From Bacteroidota bacterium (GTDB lineage Bacteria; Bacteroidota; Bacteroidia; Bacteroidales; Prolixibacteraceae): a stretch of 50,630 nt of DNA. The stretch is taken from NCBI GenBank assembly GCA_023412195.1, contig JAEYNZ010000021.1:1-50630 (forward strand), in the 5' to 3' direction. Position 1 is the stretch's first letter. Every line of letters starts with the position of its first letter. The position numbers and the translations under genes are program-made. This document shows positions 7,324 through 16,847 of the stretch, in pieces. The notes under the pieces were generated by a model. The model saw nothing but the letters and a program-made list of their open reading frames with translations. It had not been told where the DNA came from and did not search any database.

Positions 7324-8520
7324 TCAACCATTCAGATGCTCATCCTTTACAAGTACTCCTGAAAAATTCATCTTGCCACCGATTCGCCTTGAAGGCAGGG
7401 AAAAAGAAAAGGCGGAACCTTGGCCTGTCTTGCTTTCAACCCAAATCTCTCCTCCGTTTTTTTCTATAAAATCCCTGCATATGATCAGGCCCAGTCCTGT
7501 TCCGGTTTCCCCTTCAGTGCCAGCCGTAGGGTGGGAGCCTTCTGTCTGAAAAAGATGTTTTAATGTATCAGGTGCAATGCCTGTACCGCTGTCTTTAATG
7601 CAGGTAATCACAGTATCCCTGCCAGCCGTGGATTCGATAGAAATTGTGCCTTTTCTGTGAGTGAATTTCACGGCATTTGAAATCAGATTCCGAATCACAA
7701 TGGTCATCATTTCCTCATCAGCAAAAACAACCGTTTCAGGTGGTATGTCATTGATGAAGGTGATTTCCTTTTGCAGAAAATTATGAATCAGCAGGCTGTA
7801 ACATTTTTCTGCGATCATGTGTACAGGAACCTCCCTTGGGATGACTTTAATCTGATTCCTCTGCGAACGCGCCCAGGTCAGCAGGTTTTCAAGCAATGAG
7901 GATACAGATTGGGAAATATCATATACAATTCTGTTATACCGCCTGATATCTTCATCGGAATATAGATCATAACCTTTATCAATCAGTTCAGAGAACCCAA
8001 TGATGTTGCTCAGAGGGCTTTGAAGGTCATGGCCTATAATAGAAAACAATTTGTCTTTGGTGGCATTCAGTTCTTTTAGCCGGGCTTCACTTTCTTTGAG
8101 TGCCTGTTCGGCTTTTTTGTGTGCTGTTACATCTTTGGAAGTGGAAATTATGCCGTCGATGCGGCCTGCAACATTTTTGTGCGGATAAAAATGCATCTCA
8201 AGAATCTTAAAATCTCCTCCGGGGATGATACCTTCGAATTGGATGGACACAGTTTTTCCTTTCAGGCAACTTTCAAGGTGTGGTTTGAGTTTTTCAAAAT
8301 TCACAGAGGTCCATACAAATTCCACTGTATTGCCTATAAGCTCCCATGTTTCCTTTTTAAAGAATTTATTAAAGGCGCTGTTTACGAAAACATATTTATA
8401 TCTTCTGTCGATATAGGAGGCTGGTTCAGAAATGGTATTCAGTATTTCCTTTTGGTAATGGAAATACCTGTTTCTACCGTTGTTGCCGGTGCGGTTCATT
8501 TTCGGTTTTAATTCGGCCAT
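7324..8520 (-). CDS. Soluble PAS-domain sensor histidine kinase
   Basis: This 398-residue protein has no signal peptide or membrane segment. Residues about 20-135 form a PAS domain ending in a PAC-like ISTSKDVTAHK. A short coiled coil follows (about 136-155), then a HisKA H-box FSIIGHDLQSPLSNI with the phospho-acceptor H164. The HATPase_c domain has N-box NLISNAVKFT (N282), G1 DSGTGI (about 310-315) and G2 GTGLGL (about 340-345). It would sense an intracellular signal and phosphorylate a separate response regulator, none of which is encoded nearby. It lies between the tRNA and the sulfatase array, with 218 bases of non-coding DNA toward the sulfatases, so a link to glycan use is possible but unproven. 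Confidence 0.88.
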   Translation of the reverse strand: MAELKPKMNRTGNNGRNRYFHYQKEILNTISEPASYIDRRYKYVFVNSAFNKFFKKETWELIGNTVEFVWTSVNFEKLKPHLESCLKGKTVSIQFEGIIPGGDFKILEMHFYPHKNVAGRIDGIISTSKDVTAHKKAEQALKESEARLKELNATKDKLFSIIGHDLQSPLSNIIGFSELIDKGYDLYSDEDIRRYNRIVYDISQSVSSLLENLLTWARSQRNQIKVIPREVPVHMIAEKCYSLLIHNFLQKEITFINDIPPETVVFADEEMMTIVIRNLISNAVKFTHRKGTISIESTAGRDTVITCIKDSGTGIAPDTLKHLFQTEGSHPTAGTEGETGTGLGLIICRDFIEKNGGEIWVESKTGQGSAFSFSLPSRRIGGKMNFSGVLVKDEHLNG

Positions 8521-8738
8521 TTATTAGATTTAATGCCTTCTGTTATTTGGACTCCCGGAATTAATTATTATTTAAATTTTTTTTCCTTTGCTTGTCATAC
8601 GTTATGAACTGGTTCCAGTTTTACGTTGATAATCTGCTGGTAATATGTCCGTTTGTTGCAAATTACAGAATGCTAAAAATAAAAATGATTTAGTTAATAA
8701 ACAAATTATGTTGGTCAGATAAATCAAAAATGAATTGT

Positions 8739-10505
8739 TTATATTTTTTTGAACATAATGAGTCTTACATCCATTACCCCAGAACCCGGGATTTCTGTTG
8801 CCTTTAACGACATTAATCCCTCACCCTGAGGTAGATGCATCCTGCCTGCCTTCAGAGCCTTAAATTCTTTTACATAGGATTCAATTCTTTCCACTCTGTC
8901 GTTTTCCATTCCTTTTAAAGGAGGATTATGTGCTGAATTTACCTTACCTGTTAATTTTTCACCTGAAAAACTTAATTCGAAAGCAGAACCTGTATCTTCA
9001 GGGGGGCAGGTATAGTAAATTTCAACTTCATAATTTCCTTCTGTCAGAACTTCCACTTTCCATACGATACTGTCGGATGTGCTTTTCCAATTGGTAAAAA
9101 AAGAATCATTGGGATGCCGGCTCGATCTTTGAATGTTTCCAAAGCCACTCCCGTCGCGGGCCGGAATCTGGGTAAAAATATACCCTGGATAGCCTATGGT
9201 AAAAGGGCGGTTATCTGTGTCAGGCAATTCACCTAATACGTTTTTTGTCCATTCTTCTTTGGCCATTTTCATCATAGCCAGTATATCCGGATAATTCCGG
9301 GATGCATCCTCATCATTCTGTCCCGGATCATTTTCCATATCGAACAACCGGTTATCTGCATCCAGCCTGAACCTCTGGCTGCGAACACTCGTGCGTCCTG
9401 ACCAATGGCTGAAAATCATTCGGTCATTTTCTTCTGTAATTTCACCTTTCATAAGTTTTGCCAGGGAGATACCGTCCAGTTGTTTCGGGGGATCCAAATT
9501 TATACCTGCCAGATCGGCCAGGGTTGGAAGTAAATCTATTCCTCCTGCAATCCGGGAGATTTTTAATCCTTGGGGTAAATGATCCTTCCATTTTATAAAA
9601 AATGGAACACGCACTCCGCCTTCATCCGTAGAAGCTTTTCTTCCTTTCATCCCGTCATTCCATCGCCAGCCGTTCGGGCCGTTATCAGAAAGATAAATGA
9701 TGATTGTGTTATATGTAAGCCCCAGTTCATCAAGTTTACTTGTAATCCTACCCACATTCCAGTCGATGTTTTCGCACATTGCAAGTGCAGCACGTGTAAA
9801 TGGGATATCCTCCCTTTCGGGTACGTGGTCGGTTAAATTCAGTTCCTTGTTTTCAAACTTGTTCCACCATTTGTCTGGCACCTGCATCGGACTATGAGGT
9901 GTATTGTAGGGCAGGTAGAGGAAGAAAGGGCGGTCTTTATTAATTTCAATGAAGTTGATGCCATGGTCAGTAAAGTCATCCACAGTGAATCCATTACCCT
10001 TAACAATCGTTCCGTTATGTTCCAGCATGGGGCTGAAGTAATTACCCCAGTGGCCGGAACAAAAGCCATAAAAATCATCAAATCCGCGGGCATTGGGGTG
10101 ATAGGGAGCTTGCATTCCGTTGTGCCATTTGCCGTATGCGGCAGTTGCATACCCTGCCTTTTTGAAGATATCTGCAATGGTTGTTTCATCTGCATCAAGC
10201 CGTTCACCTCCTGTAGAGGTAGAATAAACACCTCCCCGCGGATGATAACGCCCTGTAAGTAATTCAGCACGTGTGGGAGAGCAAACAGGACTTACATAGA
10301 ACCTGTCGAATGTAACGCCCTCTTCAGCCAGCCTGTCGATGTTTGGAGTTTCGAGATTTGTATTTCCGGAAATGCTCAGATCTCCCCAGCCCTGGTCATC
10401 TGTCAGGATTAAAACGATGTTGGGAGGCCTGCTTTCCTGAGGCTGGCTGCAACTGCCCATATAGAAAATAATGAATGCCGGTAGTAGAAAAGTTTTATGA
10501 TTCAT
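8739..10505 (-). CDS. S1-family sulfatase lipoprotein with C-terminal beta domain
   Basis: The 588-residue protein has a lipobox (YMGSC, C19), so it is anchored at the periplasmic or outer-membrane face. The catalytic signature CSPTR has the formylglycine cysteine C75. Metal ligands include TDDQ (D36, D37) and the later YLSDNG motif; GKWHNG near residue 125 carries the active-site Lys and His. After residue about 470 an extra domain of about 115 residues reads like a beta-sandwich carbohydrate-binding module. It is the last of three sulfatases on the minus strand, 41 bases after its neighbour. It would release sulfate from a sulfated sugar; the S1 subfamily and substrate cannot be read directly. 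Confidence 0.9.
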   Translation of the reverse strand: MNHKTFLLPAFIIFYMGSCSQPQESRPPNIVLILTDDQGWGDLSISGNTNLETPNIDRLAEEGVTFDRFYVSPVCSPTRAELLTGRYHPRGGVYSTSTGGERLDADETTIADIFKKAGYATAAYGKWHNGMQAPYHPNARGFDDFYGFCSGHWGNYFSPMLEHNGTIVKGNGFTVDDFTDHGINFIEINKDRPFFLYLPYNTPHSPMQVPDKWWNKFENKELNLTDHVPEREDIPFTRAALAMCENIDWNVGRITSKLDELGLTYNTIIIYLSDNGPNGWRWNDGMKGRKASTDEGGVRVPFFIKWKDHLPQGLKISRIAGGIDLLPTLADLAGINLDPPKQLDGISLAKLMKGEITEENDRMIFSHWSGRTSVRSQRFRLDADNRLFDMENDPGQNDEDASRNYPDILAMMKMAKEEWTKNVLGELPDTDNRPFTIGYPGYIFTQIPARDGSGFGNIQRSSRHPNDSFFTNWKSTSDSIVWKVEVLTEGNYEVEIYYTCPPEDTGSAFELSFSGEKLTGKVNSAHNPPLKGMENDRVERIESYVKEFKALKAGRMHLPQGEGLMSLKATEIPGSGVMDVRLIMFKKI

Positions 10506-10546
10506 GGTTTTCCCTTTAATAATAGAAGCACATAAATATTTAATGG

Positions 10547-11998
10547 TTACTTTTCTAATTGGTTTTCTACAGGAACAATTCCCGAAAGGTGCTCAGCAAG
10601 TATTGTTTTTATTTCCGAAATGACCTCCGGATGTTGTTCTGCAATATTAAATTTTTCTGATGGATCCACACTCACATTGTATAGCAAAGGTGTCTCATGA
10701 ATTTCGGGAGTACTGGTTATTATCGTTGCAGGATCAGTAACCGGGTGTGCTGTTGTACTGCCATACTCATTCTGGGTAATAAAATGTGCCTTGAAGTTGC
10801 CTTTGCGGATGGCATAAACTTTTTGCCCGCGGTAATAGAAAATTATATCCCGCTCATTTTTGCCAGTCCCAAACAACAAGGGCGAAATATCATAGCCATC
10901 ATAAGTTCTGTCATCCGGAAGTTCAGTACCTGAAAGTTTGCAGAATGTGGGCAATATATCCATGGTGGCAGCCATGCTCATTTCTACTCCCTCTTTTAGC
11001 CTTCCCGGCCACCAAAAAACAGTGGGTACCCTCATTCCACCTTCAAAAGTGCCACCTTTGGCGCCTCTCAGCAAACCAGCTGTTCCTCCGTGGGTTTTAA
11101 ATGTATGCCAGGGGCCATTATCAGATGTAAACACCACAAGGGTATTCTCATCCAAACCTTCCTCCTTCAGTGCCTGAAGAATTTGACCTACTGACCAGTC
11201 GATTTCCTCAACTACATCACCATATATATCAGCCAGTGATTCATCTTTAAATTCACCCGACCGGAACAAAGGAATGTGGGGGAGGGAATGAGCCATGTAT
11301 ATAAAGAAGGGGCTATCTTTCATACTTTTAATTTTTGAAACAGCCTCTTCCGTATAGCGCCGGGTAATGGTACGCTGGTCAGCCGGCCTTTCAATAATTT
11401 CGGTGTTACGCATCAGCGGGACATTGTAAGCCTGAAAACGTTCAGTCTCTGCCAGGGTAAAGTGGTCGGTTTTTTCCACTTTATCCATGTCGTTGGAGTA
11501 AGGAATGCCATAATAGCTGTCGAAACCATGGTCTGTTGGAAGAAAGGGTGATTTATGTCCCAGGTGCCATTTCCCTATGGCTGCAGTTTGATAGCCATTA
11601 TTCTTCAATAAGCGGGCAATTGTATTTTCAGAAGGGGGAAGACCTCCATTGGAATCAGGAAACAACACACGGCGGTTGTCGCTGCACATCCCTGACCGTA
11701 TGGGCAGTCTGCCCGTAAGCAACCCTGCCCGGCTAGGGGTACAAACAGGTGCAGCTACATAGAAGTTTGTCCATTTCTGTCCTTCAGCAGCCATCTTATC
11801 CAGGTTTGGAGTTGCAATGGTGGGGTGCCCGAAGCAACCCAGGTCACCATACCCAAGATCGTCGGTAAAAATGACAATGAAATTTGGTTTAGATGGGGAT
11901 TCTTCTTCTTTTACCGGATCAGCAATGCTTTGCATTCCCATAAATCCGAATGAAAGCATTCCTGCAAGGGCAAATGATCCTGTTTTTATTGGGTTCAT
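10547..11998 (-). CDS. Arylsulfatase A-like sulfatase
   Basis: The 483-residue protein has a signal peptide (about 1-26, no lipobox). The N-terminal metal-binding segment is FTDDLGYGDLG, the signature is CTPSR with modifiable C86, GKWHLGH carries active-site Lys/His, and FTSDNGPW supplies further metal ligands. Length and motif order match the arylsulfatase A/GalNAc-sulfatase branch of S1. It sits between the sulfatase at 8739 and a truncated sulfatase tail (12018-12182). It needs formylglycine maturation, and no sulfatase-maturating enzyme is encoded in the window. Confidence 0.9.
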   Translation of the reverse strand: MNPIKTGSFALAGMLSFGFMGMQSIADPVKEEESPSKPNFIVIFTDDLGYGDLGCFGHPTIATPNLDKMAAEGQKWTNFYVAAPVCTPSRAGLLTGRLPIRSGMCSDNRRVLFPDSNGGLPPSENTIARLLKNNGYQTAAIGKWHLGHKSPFLPTDHGFDSYYGIPYSNDMDKVEKTDHFTLAETERFQAYNVPLMRNTEIIERPADQRTITRRYTEEAVSKIKSMKDSPFFIYMAHSLPHIPLFRSGEFKDESLADIYGDVVEEIDWSVGQILQALKEEGLDENTLVVFTSDNGPWHTFKTHGGTAGLLRGAKGGTFEGGMRVPTVFWWPGRLKEGVEMSMAATMDILPTFCKLSGTELPDDRTYDGYDISPLLFGTGKNERDIIFYYRGQKVYAIRKGNFKAHFITQNEYGSTTAHPVTDPATIITSTPEIHETPLLYNVSVDPSEKFNIAEQHPEVISEIKTILAEHLSGIVPVENQLEK

Positions 11999-12017
11999 AT
12001 TTTATTGGATGTTGATA

Positions 12018-12182
12018 TTAATTAGTCAGCTGGTTTCCTGTCCATCGGTCAAACCTGTCAGGAGCAGGTTTTTCAGGAATTGAATCATTGGTTTCATCAA
12101 TCCATTTATTGAGAAGGTTTCGCATTTCTGTCAAAGCAGATTCATGTTCCGGATCATGGGCAAGATTTTTAAATTGATCTGC
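12018..12182 (-). pseudogene. C-terminal remnant of another sulfatase
   Basis: Directly after the TAG that ends the sulfatase at 12183, the same frame stays open for 54 codons to TAA at 12018-12020. The translation begins ADQFKNLAHDPEHESAL and ends DRFDRWTGNQLTN. The NLA-DPE segment and the final DR-DRWTG are typical of the extreme C-terminus of S1 sulfatases, but the neighbour already has a complete C-terminus of a different type. I read this as the leftover end of a deleted paralogue. Readthrough of the TAG would append it to the neighbour, but no ribosome start is evident. Confidence 0.6.
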
Positions 12183-13766
12183 CTATCTTCTGCTTTCCTG
12201 ATGTTCAAGGTATGCCTTCAGGTATTTTTCATTCAGTTCGTCGCTGTCGCCATAATATTCACGCAGTTCTTCAAGCTTTTGATGAAGCATGTTCCGGATG
12301 TTTGCATATTCCGGGTCTTCATACACATTGATCATTTCCCCGGGATCTACCTCCAGATCATACATTTCCCATTCATCTATGTCGTAATAAAAGTGCATGA
12401 GTTTGTACCTGTCGGTAGCAACACCATAATGTCTTTTAACCATGTGGACCGAAGGATATTCATAATAGGTGTACAGAACCGCATCGCGCCATTCTGCTGT
12501 TTCATCGGCTACCAGGCGACGGAATGATTCCCCCTGCATCTCATCAGGAATTTCTACTCCTGCATAGTCGAGGAAAGTAGGAGCAAAATCAAGGTTCTGG
12601 ACCAGGTTAGGGATTTCTGTTCCCGCGCTTATTTCTGCAGGATACCTTATTAAAAGTGGAGTCCTGAAGGATTCTTCATACATGAAACGTTTGTCGAACC
12701 ATCCATGCTCGCCCAGGTAAAATCCCTGATCGGAAGTATATACAACTATTGTGTTCCCGGCAAGCCCTTCTTCATCAAGATAATTGAGCAATTCACCTAC
12801 ACCGTCATCAATCGACCTGATTGTTCTAAGATAGTCCTTGATATAACGGTTGTATTTCCATAGAGCCAGGTCTTCACCCTGTGGCATGTTTTCAAGTAAT
12901 TCCTGGTTTTTTGGTTCATAGGCAGCCATCCACTCTTCGCGCTGTTCGGGAGTCATCCTCCTAATATCGTTAATAAATTCAGTGGTATCGCCTTCGGGAT
13001 CAACTATCAGTTTAAAATCGTGTCCCCACATTGCATGGCCGTCTATCTCCATCTCCTGCTCTCTGGCAGCTGTACCCCTACCTTCATAATTGTCGAAGAA
13101 GTTTAGCGGCGGAGCAAAATTATCATCGTCATACAATGTAAGATATTTAGGTGCAGGCTGCCAGTTACGGTGAGGCGCCTTTTGGTGGTATAGCAGGCAG
13201 AATGGTTTATTGGGATCACGTTTGGTTCGGAGCCAGTCCATAGTTGCCTCAGTAATGATTTCTGTACAGTAACCTTCAATTCTGATTCTTTCACCATTGA
13301 CAATAAAATCAGGATTATAATAATGACCTTGCCCGGGAAGCACCATTGAATAATCAAAACCCTGCGGATTCCCATCAAGGTGGATTTTCCCGATAAGGGC
13401 TGTCTGGTAGCCATTTTGCTGCAGCAGTTTTGGGAAACTGGGCTGGTTCCAGTCGAAAGGCTGTACATTGTCAACCTTACCGTTTATGAAGCTGTGTTTT
13501 CCGGTAAGCATAACAGCCCGGCTGGGTGCACATATGGAATTTGTAACTGTAGCCCTTGAAAATATGGCTCCTTCCTTTGCAAGCCTGTCTATGTTGGGTG
13601 TTTCATTCAACCCATGTCCGTAGGCACTGATAGCCTGGTAGGCATGATCATCGCTCATGATGAGAATGATATTGGGCTGTGAGCCTGTTTCCTGTTTCAG
13701 ATTACAGCTTAGAACGCCTGTTCCTGCGAGAAGAAGGGCAGCAGATCTGGTTATAAAATTGTTCAT
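12183..13766 (-). CDS. GlcNAc-6-sulfatase-like lipoprotein (S1)
   Basis: The 527-residue protein has a lipobox GVLSC (C21). Metal-binding MSDDH is followed by the CAPSR signature with modifiable C79, GKIHLDGNPQGFD and TSDQGFYLGEHGWFDKR. The last motif is characteristic of the S1_11-type branch acting on N-acetylglucosamine 6-sulfate and relatives, so an exo- or endo-sulfatase for an amino-sugar-containing glycan is plausible. It is flanked on both sides by remnants of other sulfatases (12018-12182 and 13850-14032). Its substrate is inferred only from motif style. Confidence 0.88.
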   Translation of the reverse strand: MNNFITRSAALLLAGTGVLSCNLKQETGSQPNIILIMSDDHAYQAISAYGHGLNETPNIDRLAKEGAIFSRATVTNSICAPSRAVMLTGKHSFINGKVDNVQPFDWNQPSFPKLLQQNGYQTALIGKIHLDGNPQGFDYSMVLPGQGHYYNPDFIVNGERIRIEGYCTEIITEATMDWLRTKRDPNKPFCLLYHQKAPHRNWQPAPKYLTLYDDDNFAPPLNFFDNYEGRGTAAREQEMEIDGHAMWGHDFKLIVDPEGDTTEFINDIRRMTPEQREEWMAAYEPKNQELLENMPQGEDLALWKYNRYIKDYLRTIRSIDDGVGELLNYLDEEGLAGNTIVVYTSDQGFYLGEHGWFDKRFMYEESFRTPLLIRYPAEISAGTEIPNLVQNLDFAPTFLDYAGVEIPDEMQGESFRRLVADETAEWRDAVLYTYYEYPSVHMVKRHYGVATDRYKLMHFYYDIDEWEMYDLEVDPGEMINVYEDPEYANIRNMLHQKLEELREYYGDSDELNEKYLKAYLEHQESRR

Positions 13767-13849
13767 ATAAAGAATATTTTCAGTTTTTACTATTTCTTCC
13801 CAATTTACATAAATTTTTATTGCAGTGCATTAGCTTTCACGTCAGGTTT

Positions 13850-14032
13850 TTATCTGTAATACCTTGAAGTGGCCTGCATATCCACTGTATCACCAACGTT
13901 AATAAGTTCGTTTTCAAGCCTTGATGTCATCTCCTCCACAATATCAAGGTATTCAGGATTTGAGTATACATTCTGCATTTCATCGGGATCTGTTTCCATG
14001 TCGAACAGCTCCCATTCGTCTGTTGTATATAT
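13850..14032 (-). pseudogene. C-terminal remnant of a second lost sulfatase
   Basis: On the minus strand a TGA at 14033-14035 is followed by 60 codons reading IYTTDEWELFDMETDPDEMQ and then a helical tail, to TAA at 13850. The EWELFDME-DP-EM-NVY pattern parallels the C-terminal end of the intact neighbour (EWEMYDLEVDPGEMINVY) and is diagnostic for sulfatases. No start codon or upstream catalytic part exists. The stretch 14036-14108 has another short frame (PGYLLSPELLSISQITPKL) that might be an eroded internal piece, which I cannot confirm. This fills the 342-base gap 13767-14108. Confidence 0.65.
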
Positions 14033-14108
14033 TCAATGATATCTATTAATTTAGGCGTAATCTGGCTTATAGAAAGTAATTCAGGAGAAAGCAAGTAGCC
14101 GGGCCTTG

Positions 14109-15389
14109 TTATTTTTCAGTCAGTACCTCTCCGTCGGGATGGCTTTCAATGGTATTATTCTTAAGTTGAGGCTTCAGTCCATTCGCATAAATATAAACAG
14201 CTGCTTTTTGCGACTTGTTGCCGTTACTTCTGAAGATGTTCTCTTGCAATACCAAATCACGGGCAGGTGAATTGATCGAAAAACCATATCCTCCGTTTTT
14301 TGTACCATTGTTTTCGATAGTGTTTCGTATGAAGGTATTCCTGTGGGGAGCATTGGATTCCCTCTCACTCCTTAGGTTAACACCATCGCTTCCGTTGTCA
14401 AAAATGTGGTTTCCGGTAAACACCACGTCTGTGTCTTTATGACCTGTACATATACCAAAACGGCCATTGTTGTGAAACCTGTTATTGGTAACTGTTCCTT
14501 CATAAACCCTCCAGCAGATAAACAATCCGTCGGTATCGTTATGGTGCACATCGTTGTTTTCAATTACAGTAAAGGGTGACCCTGTACCCGGATGCATTCC
14601 GGTGTTACCGCTACCTGAAATTTCGCTGTTGCGGATGGTTACATGCTCAGTGATCTGCCAGCTGATGCCTTCACCATTAAAGTCCTTTACGTGTACCTGA
14701 TCAACTGTCACGTTTTTAGACTTCAATATCAGGATGCCTGCACTGTTACATCCATCGGCAAAAAAGTTTTCAGCCCGGTTGCCATCAGCAGTCAGGTTCG
14801 AAATCATGACGTTTTCAGCTCCAATCACCTCTATTACAGATGAGGCATTTGAAACAAGTCCATCCCTGTCTGAGCGGTAGTCACGGATGAGATAACTGTC
14901 GATATAGATGGTATTGTCCTGTACATCGGTTACCCACGCTGTTGAAACGTTCCAGCAGGAACTTTGGTCCCTGTCGGTAATTTGCACTTTCATTCCCGGT
15001 TCAAAACCATCAGAGTTCTCGACTGTGAGTAACAATTCACCGTAATCGGCATCAACAACAAAGCGGGTCTGAACGCCTTTGCCACGCTTCAGGACGGTTT
15101 CCCTGCCGGAGCCGGTCAGCCTTACATTCGATTTCATCCTGACAGGTGCATTTATTTCATACAATCCCGGCATCAGTTTAACAGTTCCACCTGTTTTGGC
15201 TACAGCGTCGATGGCATATTGAATTGAAAGGTGGTTGAATCCGCTGATGTCAGCATCCTGTCCCCCAACGGTTAATGTTTTTTCTGCTAAGCGGGGAAAC
15301 ACAAGTGCTTCAGCCTTTTTTACCGGATCCTGTGCCTGAACCATGGAAACAATGGCAGATAAAAGTAATATGAAGATATAGTTTTTCAT
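14109..15389 (-). CDS. Secreted right-handed beta-helix protein
   Basis: The start at 15389 is chosen because it opens a clear signal peptide (MKNYIFILLLSAIVSMVQAQ) and avoids overlap with the upstream gene; a longer frame would begin inside it. The 426-residue product opens with a pectate-lyase-3-like segment (HLSIQYAIDAVAKTGGTVKL, then PGLYEI) and continues as many short beta-helix coils rich in N-x-I, G-N and NDVHHND type turns (about 190-410). Such folds serve as polysaccharide lyases, hydrolases or epimerases. It lies 23 bases after the AGE-family epimerase gene, so probably is co-transcribed. I see no diagnostic lyase motif, so the activity is open. Confidence 0.8.
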   Translation of the reverse strand: MKNYIFILLLSAIVSMVQAQDPVKKAEALVFPRLAEKTLTVGGQDADISGFNHLSIQYAIDAVAKTGGTVKLMPGLYEINAPVRMKSNVRLTGSGRETVLKRGKGVQTRFVVDADYGELLLTVENSDGFEPGMKVQITDRDQSSCWNVSTAWVTDVQDNTIYIDSYLIRDYRSDRDGLVSNASSVIEVIGAENVMISNLTADGNRAENFFADGCNSAGILILKSKNVTVDQVHVKDFNGEGISWQITEHVTIRNSEISGSGNTGMHPGTGSPFTVIENNDVHHNDTDGLFICWRVYEGTVTNNRFHNNGRFGICTGHKDTDVVFTGNHIFDNGSDGVNLRSERESNAPHRNTFIRNTIENNGTKNGGYGFSINSPARDLVLQENIFRSNGNKSQKAAVYIYANGLKPQLKNNTIESHPDGEVLTEK

Positions 15390-15412
15390 TTTCGGAATTG
15401 ATTTATGTATGA

Positions 15413-16696
15413 CTATTGAAGTCCATGCAACCTTTCGTACACTTCGAAACCCATCCGGCTGTTGTGGTATGGCCCGGTCCAACCGTCGCCTTTGTTGCCA
15501 CGGGCACGTGGATTGCCATTTTCATCCAGCATGGGATGCCAGCCCCCGTTTTCCCTGTCAATCATATGTTCCCTGATGTATTCCCATACTCCGGCTGCTG
15601 CTTCAAGATATTTTCTGTCGTGCGACAATTCGTATGCATTCAGGAAACCTACAACAGCTTCAGATTGCACCCACCATGATATATTTTTACGGTAACGATC
15701 ATCACCCTCTTTTTCATAGATCATGGCACCATCCGCATTCATTCCCTCATTAAGCTGCACTTCAGCAATCTTTACTGATGCTTTCCGGATCCTTTTCAAC
15801 AGGTTTTGGTCACCCAGAACTTTACCTGCTTCATCAAACAGCCATGAAAATTCAATGTCGTGACCATAGGAATCAAACCGGCCATGCACTGTCCAGTCTT
15901 TATCAAAATAAAGTTCCTGATGCCAGGTATCCTGATTCAGAATGTGGTCCCAGAATATATCGACAATGGCATACAAGCTGTTTCTCAAACCTTCATCGGG
16001 CCATACCCTGTAGAGATTCGTATAAGCTTCCAGCAGATGGAGATGGGTATTCATGCCTTTGGCCTGGCCTTCTGCCATTCCCTGACCTGGAGTGTATTGC
16101 CAGCTGGCAGTGAATGCCTCGAGATAGCCACCATTTTCCTTATCCAAAGCATGTTCTTCCAGCAGCCTGTAAATTTCAATGGCATTTTCAAGACTTTCAT
16201 TATTCCCGGAGATGCGATAGTATTCAGAAAATGCATAAATGGCAAACGATTGCCCGTAAGTCATCTTGCTGGAATCAGCCACGGTTCCATCTGCATTCAG
16301 TACCCAGAATACGCCACCATTCTCCTTGTCCACAAAAAAATGATTCAGATAATTATAAGCCCGGTGCGCCAGTTCCAGTGACTCCTCATCCTTTAAAATC
16401 CTGTATGCCGAGGAGAAAGTCCAAAGGTAACGGGTAAATAAAACGTTGTGCTTCGATGCATCCTGAATTCCCTTTCCGTTGAATGCTATGGCTCCGTAAA
16501 ATCCTTCATTGGGATCATTGTGGTCAACAGAATGTTTCTTCCAGAAAGGCAACAGATTACCAGTAAGGTCTGATACAATTTCATCTCGCAGCTGAATCAG
16601 TATTTCCTTTTCTTCCTGAGGAATCTGCCTGGAGGCAGTGCAGCCTGAAATGCCTGCCATAACTGTTGCAAGCCAAAGAATGGATAAAACTTTCAT
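15413..16696 (-). CDS. AGE/cellobiose 2-epimerase-family lipoprotein
   Basis: The 427-residue protein has a lipobox GISGC (C19), unusual for a family that is normally cytoplasmic. The (alpha/alpha)6 barrel motifs are present: GMNTHLHLLEAYTNLY (about 214-229), GHDIEFSWLF (278-287, H279), WWVQSEAVVGF (about 341-351) and GPYHNSRMGFE (H411). H279 and H411 correspond to the catalytic histidines of cellobiose 2-epimerases. It would invert C2 of a reducing-end sugar in the periplasm, or isomerise a monosaccharide. It starts a transcription unit after a strong terminator (16757-16816) and leads into the beta-helix gene. Confidence 0.85.
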   Translation of the reverse strand: MKVLSILWLATVMAGISGCTASRQIPQEEKEILIQLRDEIVSDLTGNLLPFWKKHSVDHNDPNEGFYGAIAFNGKGIQDASKHNVLFTRYLWTFSSAYRILKDEESLELAHRAYNYLNHFFVDKENGGVFWVLNADGTVADSSKMTYGQSFAIYAFSEYYRISGNNESLENAIEIYRLLEEHALDKENGGYLEAFTASWQYTPGQGMAEGQAKGMNTHLHLLEAYTNLYRVWPDEGLRNSLYAIVDIFWDHILNQDTWHQELYFDKDWTVHGRFDSYGHDIEFSWLFDEAGKVLGDQNLLKRIRKASVKIAEVQLNEGMNADGAMIYEKEGDDRYRKNISWWVQSEAVVGFLNAYELSHDRKYLEAAAGVWEYIREHMIDRENGGWHPMLDENGNPRARGNKGDGWTGPYHNSRMGFEVYERLHGLQ

Positions 16697-16756
16697 CTGG
16701 TTCTTACTATTATTGATTCTGACATCGAAGATAAAACATTACCCGTTTAACTGATA

Positions 16757-16816
16757 AAAAAAATACAGCCTTTTTCCCGGGGTCAATGCAAAGTGCCCTC
16801 CCTGTAAAAGGCTGTA
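16757..16816 (-). terminator. Rho-independent terminator after RraA-like gene
   Basis: On the minus strand the arms TACAGCCTTTT (from 16816) and AAAAGGCTGTA (to 16764) pair over about 11 bp around a GC-rich 30-base loop. Eight T follow. It is 32 bases past the RraA-like stop and separates the upper operon from the epimerase gene. Confidence 0.8.
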
Positions 16817-16847
16817 CTTCTTTTTATGATTTACGCCGGAAAGGCTA

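Noticed and set aside
9839..10270. 143-codon minus-strand frame inside the sulfatase at 8739
   Set aside because: Shadow frame of the sulfatase; the sulfatase frame contains all catalytic motifs without interruption.
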